Assembly (NCBI GenBank): GCA_027923505.1
Contig: BROI01000002.1
Span: forward strand, 2,046,001 to 2,110,000
Length of the DNA stretch: 64,000 nt
Source of the DNA: Mayamaea pseudoterrestris
Taxonomy: Eukaryota; Bacillariophyta; Bacillariophyceae; Sellaphorales; Sellaphoraceae
Direction of reading: 5' to 3'
Part shown: one piece after another, positions 61,661 to 64,000 of the stretch
Layout of the letters: every line of letters starts with the position of its first letter
How positions within the stretch are numbered: the first letter of the stretch is position 1
Program-made: the position numbers and the translations under genes
The notes under the pieces: model-generated
The model's database searches: none
What the model saw: the letters and a program-made list of their open reading frames with translations, nothing else
What the model was told of the DNA's origin: nothing

Positions 61661-62119
61661 TCAATGCGCAAACCCAGTCGCCGTATACACCTTGACTGGG
61701 TCATCATGTCGCGTCCAAGGCCATGCTCGGGCATCCTTGGCGCATTCCGCCGCAATATCCCAGGAACTGATAATGCCGACCCAATTTCCGTTACTATCCT
61801 TGACGAGTGCATGGTGCTTGAACGTCTTTTCAAGCAGCTTGGCAGCAGCGTCTCGTGAGTCATGCATGTTCAGCCAGGCGATTTCTTTATTCATTATCGT
61901 TTGAACTGGTTCACTCAAAGGTACTTGATCCTGATATGCCTTGACCAAGTCTGATTTAGTCACGAGACCAACTGGAGTCCTATTCGTGTCGTTTTCCTTG
62001 AGAACCACAACGGCTGAAACCTTCTCACGAACTATCAAATTCAAAGCGACCGACACTGGATCCGACTCCCGACAAGTAAAGGCGTCCATGCGAGGACACA
62101 TGAATGCTAGAACCTTCAT
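61661..62119 (-). CDS. Small protein of two CBS domains
   Basis: A 152-aa protein consisting of a CBS pair (about residues 5-65 and 70-125). CBS pairs bind adenosine nucleotides and sense energy state. Conserved parts are VSAVVVLKENDTNR, PVGLVTKSDLV, HHALVKDSNGNWVGIISSWD. No targeting signal, no other domain, no intron. Partner protein unknown. Ends 290 bp from the VPS52 stop codon on the same strand. Confidence 0.85.
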   Translation of the reverse strand: MKVLAFMCPRMDAFTCRESDPVSVALNLIVREKVSAVVVLKENDTNRTPVGLVTKSDLVKAYQDQVPLSEPVQTIMNKEIAWLNMHDSRDAAAKLLEKTFKHHALVKDSNGNWVGIISSWDIAAECAKDARAWPWTRHDDPVKVYTATGFAH

Positions 62120-62410
62120 TTTACTGCTGCCACCGACCGTTTTATTTGTGCTGTGGTATTGGAATTGCTGTCAAAATGCTATGCGCAAGTAGTTTTCCTG
62201 GCGCAACTTGCCACAAAAACCATAATCATAGTCTCATTCAAACGGCGAGAGGCTTCGCAAAAGAGTTCCCATGGTGCTCATCGTCGAACATCGATCGCAA
62301 GTCGAACGGCGCTTGTCGCAGATTGATCTTTTCACTACCGATCGTTCAATCTATTGCGTCGGCTTTTAATCGGCAGCTGTCGCTCTTACGCCGCATATCA
62401 GCTTCTATAC

Positions 62411-64000
62411 CTAAATGGCGAGAGCATACTTCTTTATTTCGGTCAAGATGACATTCGTCGACACCAAGTCCTTGCAGAACGCCGGCGGCTTGTTGCGCCA
62501 GACTTTGCGGATGATATCATGGAAGCGGGTATAGTACAAGAGCAGCTGCGTCAAGACTTGCTTAAGAATCTCCATGCCGTTGCGAAAGTTCGAAAAGTAT
62601 GACAAAACATTGCGATTGATCAGTTCCATGTTCGATCTCCAATTGGAAGCAAAGTCGACGACGAGTGACTCAACCACTTGCATGTTCACATCATACGTCT
62701 CACCCTTTGGCGTCGCCGCAATGTGAGCTTCCGTTTGCTGGCAAAAGGCAATGAGCTTCGAAAAACCTGTCGCAAGCAGTTCTTCCTCCACAAAGACTTC
62801 TCGCTGGCGCATCAAATGCTCCACAAAGTAGTTGAATTCCTTGCCCACGACTCGGCGTTCCTGAAATGTACCAACCACCACATCCAAGTTATTGATGAGA
62901 AACACGACTCTCTTGGTATGTGTGGTCTGAATGTCAGCCAATCGCTGAAGCAGCGACCAGTACTCCTGCGTCAATTCATCCAAATCCTCCAAGAGCTTGT
63001 CGCCAGCCGATAGTTTGGCGGCATCGTCGCCAATGGGAGTTGTATGGGTTGACATTGCGGTCGCTGATGGCCGCTGAGGCGTTCTACTCTTATCCTTGTC
63101 GTGCTTATGTTGGCGTCCGCTGTCACTGCCAGCCATGCTCATGGTTTTGCGGTGCAGAATGGTCAAAACGCTGCAACAAAACTCGGCCATGCGCCGACTA
63201 ACAAAATTGGGATGCCAGCTATCTTCAACAGCTCCTAGCTGAGCAGGTGTCGCCGCTTGCAGACTCTTTAGGTTTTGGTCCATGACCGTCTTGAGGCGTG
63301 GCCAGAGCAATCGCGTAATTTGATCAAAAAAGGAGTCGAGCGAGTGAATCTTGCGGAGACGCATCTGACGCTTGAAAGCGTGAGTCACCTTGATCATGAG
63401 CAACAAGCAGAGCGCGTCGTAGCAGGCAAACAAGTAATTTTCAAGTTGCTCGAGCAAGATGCCAAGAGTTGTTTGAAACAGGGGAGTGAAACCATCCCGC
63501 TTGAAAAACTGTCGGCAAAAGACATGCTCGTTGGTAACGGCCTCGCATAAATGAGAAATGAGCGACCGAAACAAGCGCTCATAGTGATACTGCTTTTGCT
63601 CCGATAAAGCTACATGTGCAATGATTGGTTGCTCGGCGGCAGACGACTCTCCCGGACGTCCATCTTCATTGTCGTCCTCGTCGTCATCATTGTTTTCACC
63701 ACCCATGGCGAGACAGTCGGACGCGCGCGTCCCCAACTGAAACACGGGAGACCGTTTCGCTTGCCAACCTCCACTCGCGTTGCTCGCATTCCGCCCCTGC
63801 AGCCACGCATCCGACACAGCAATCACATCCTGTCGCAGCACCGTCTTGCGCGTGACATCCAGCTGCAGCAGCTGCGCCTGGTACGTTGAAAAGAGCGTCG
63901 CCATGGTTTTACTCATGCGCTCCACGTAGACGGCAAACAGTTCCTGCGCAACGACTGGACTCGCCCTCTGCAAAAAGTCTTGGAGCGCGGAGTATTTCAG
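62411..64000 (-). CDS. VPS52: VPS52, GARP-complex tethering subunit, partial (5' end outside window)
   Basis: The frame runs off the right end of the window, so the N-terminus is missing; 530 codons are seen. VPS52 is a subunit of the Golgi-associated retrograde protein (GARP) and EARP complexes, which tether endosome-derived vesicles at the trans-Golgi. Matching features are YVERMSKTMATLFSTYQAQL, SLISHLCEAVTNEHVFCRQF, LFACYDALCLLLMIKVTHAF, YFVEHLMRQREVFVEEEL and the end region LQTLLLYYTRFHDIIRK-like (QLLLYYTRFHDIIRK). A Ser/Thr/Asp-rich insert (NNDDDEDDNEDG) interrupts the middle. No start chosen. Confidence 0.85.
   Translation of the reverse strand: MKYSALQDFLQRASPVVAQELFAVYVERMSKTMATLFSTYQAQLLQLDVTRKTVLRQDVIAVSDAWLQGRNASNASGGWQAKRSPVFQLGTRASDCLAMGGENNDDDEDDNEDGRPGESSAAEQPIIAHVALSEQKQYHYERLFRSLISHLCEAVTNEHVFCRQFFKRDGFTPLFQTTLGILLEQLENYLFACYDALCLLLMIKVTHAFKRQMRLRKIHSLDSFFDQITRLLWPRLKTVMDQNLKSLQAATPAQLGAVEDSWHPNFVSRRMAEFCCSVLTILHRKTMSMAGSDSGRQHKHDKDKSRTPQRPSATAMSTHTTPIGDDAAKLSAGDKLLEDLDELTQEYWSLLQRLADIQTTHTKRVVFLINNLDVVVGTFQERRVVGKEFNYFVEHLMRQREVFVEEELLATGFSKLIAFCQQTEAHIAATPKGETYDVNMQVVESLVVDFASNWRSNMELINRNVLSYFSNFRNGMEILKQVLTQLLLYYTRFHDIIRKVWRNKPPAFCKDLVSTNVILTEIKKYALAI

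Overview
The window is nuclear DNA of a photosynthetic eukaryote with a secondary, red-derived plastid, most likely a diatom or a closely related stramenopile. Several proteins begin with a signal peptide whose cleavage site is followed by Phe (CNSA|FLPLRF, RTIDA|FRFPSP, VSCA|FITSH), the ASAFAP-type plastid entry signal of such algae. Genes are dense, on both strands, mostly with 0-2 short GT-AG introns (72-198 bp), and there are no operons. No tRNA, rRNA, CRISPR, virus-like element or DNA transposon was recognised.

Positions 1-9250 are satellite DNA. About 52 copies of a 169-bp monomer, each with a 19-bp palindrome, form higher-order repeats. A 2,488-bp block occurs twice, 6,295 bp apart. 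The array stops abruptly at 8783 and is followed by about 2.7 copies of an unrelated 176-bp monomer. The left end lies outside the window.

From 9.4 to 32 kb the genes are: plastid fibrillin, a large disordered protein with DPF motifs, two PPR proteins, cullin-1, a membrane protein with a six-Cys C-terminus, a secreted META-domain protein, a PsbP-like lumen protein, a TCAIM-like mitochondrial protein, a class-IV aminotransferase-like protein and sterol C-14 reductase. The reductase has a triple ACGTCA-bearing repeat upstream.

From 32.9 to 38.1 kb lie three paralogous secreted subtilisins. From 38.8 to 50 kb come a Golgi fucosyltransferase-like protein, a DRG-family regulatory protein without zinc fingers, a mitochondrial membrane protein, two large unknown proteins and a mitochondrial phosphate carrier. 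From 50.8 to 64 kb come a tail-anchored ArfGAP, a lumen-type WW-domain protein, an oligopeptidase B interrupted by an in-frame stop, Rab GDI, a putative new deubiquitinase-like protein, an RNase HII/Tat-signal/methyltransferase fusion, a CBS-pair protein and a partial VPS52.

The gene set mixes plastid functions (about eight proteins), membrane traffic (ArfGAP, GDI, VPS52, possibly the DPF protein) and ubiquitin functions (cullin, the DUB-like protein). There is no single pathway cluster apart from the subtilisin family. The most unusual item is the fusion at 59759-61438, where a thylakoid twin-arginine signal sits inside a long polypeptide, between two enzyme domains.
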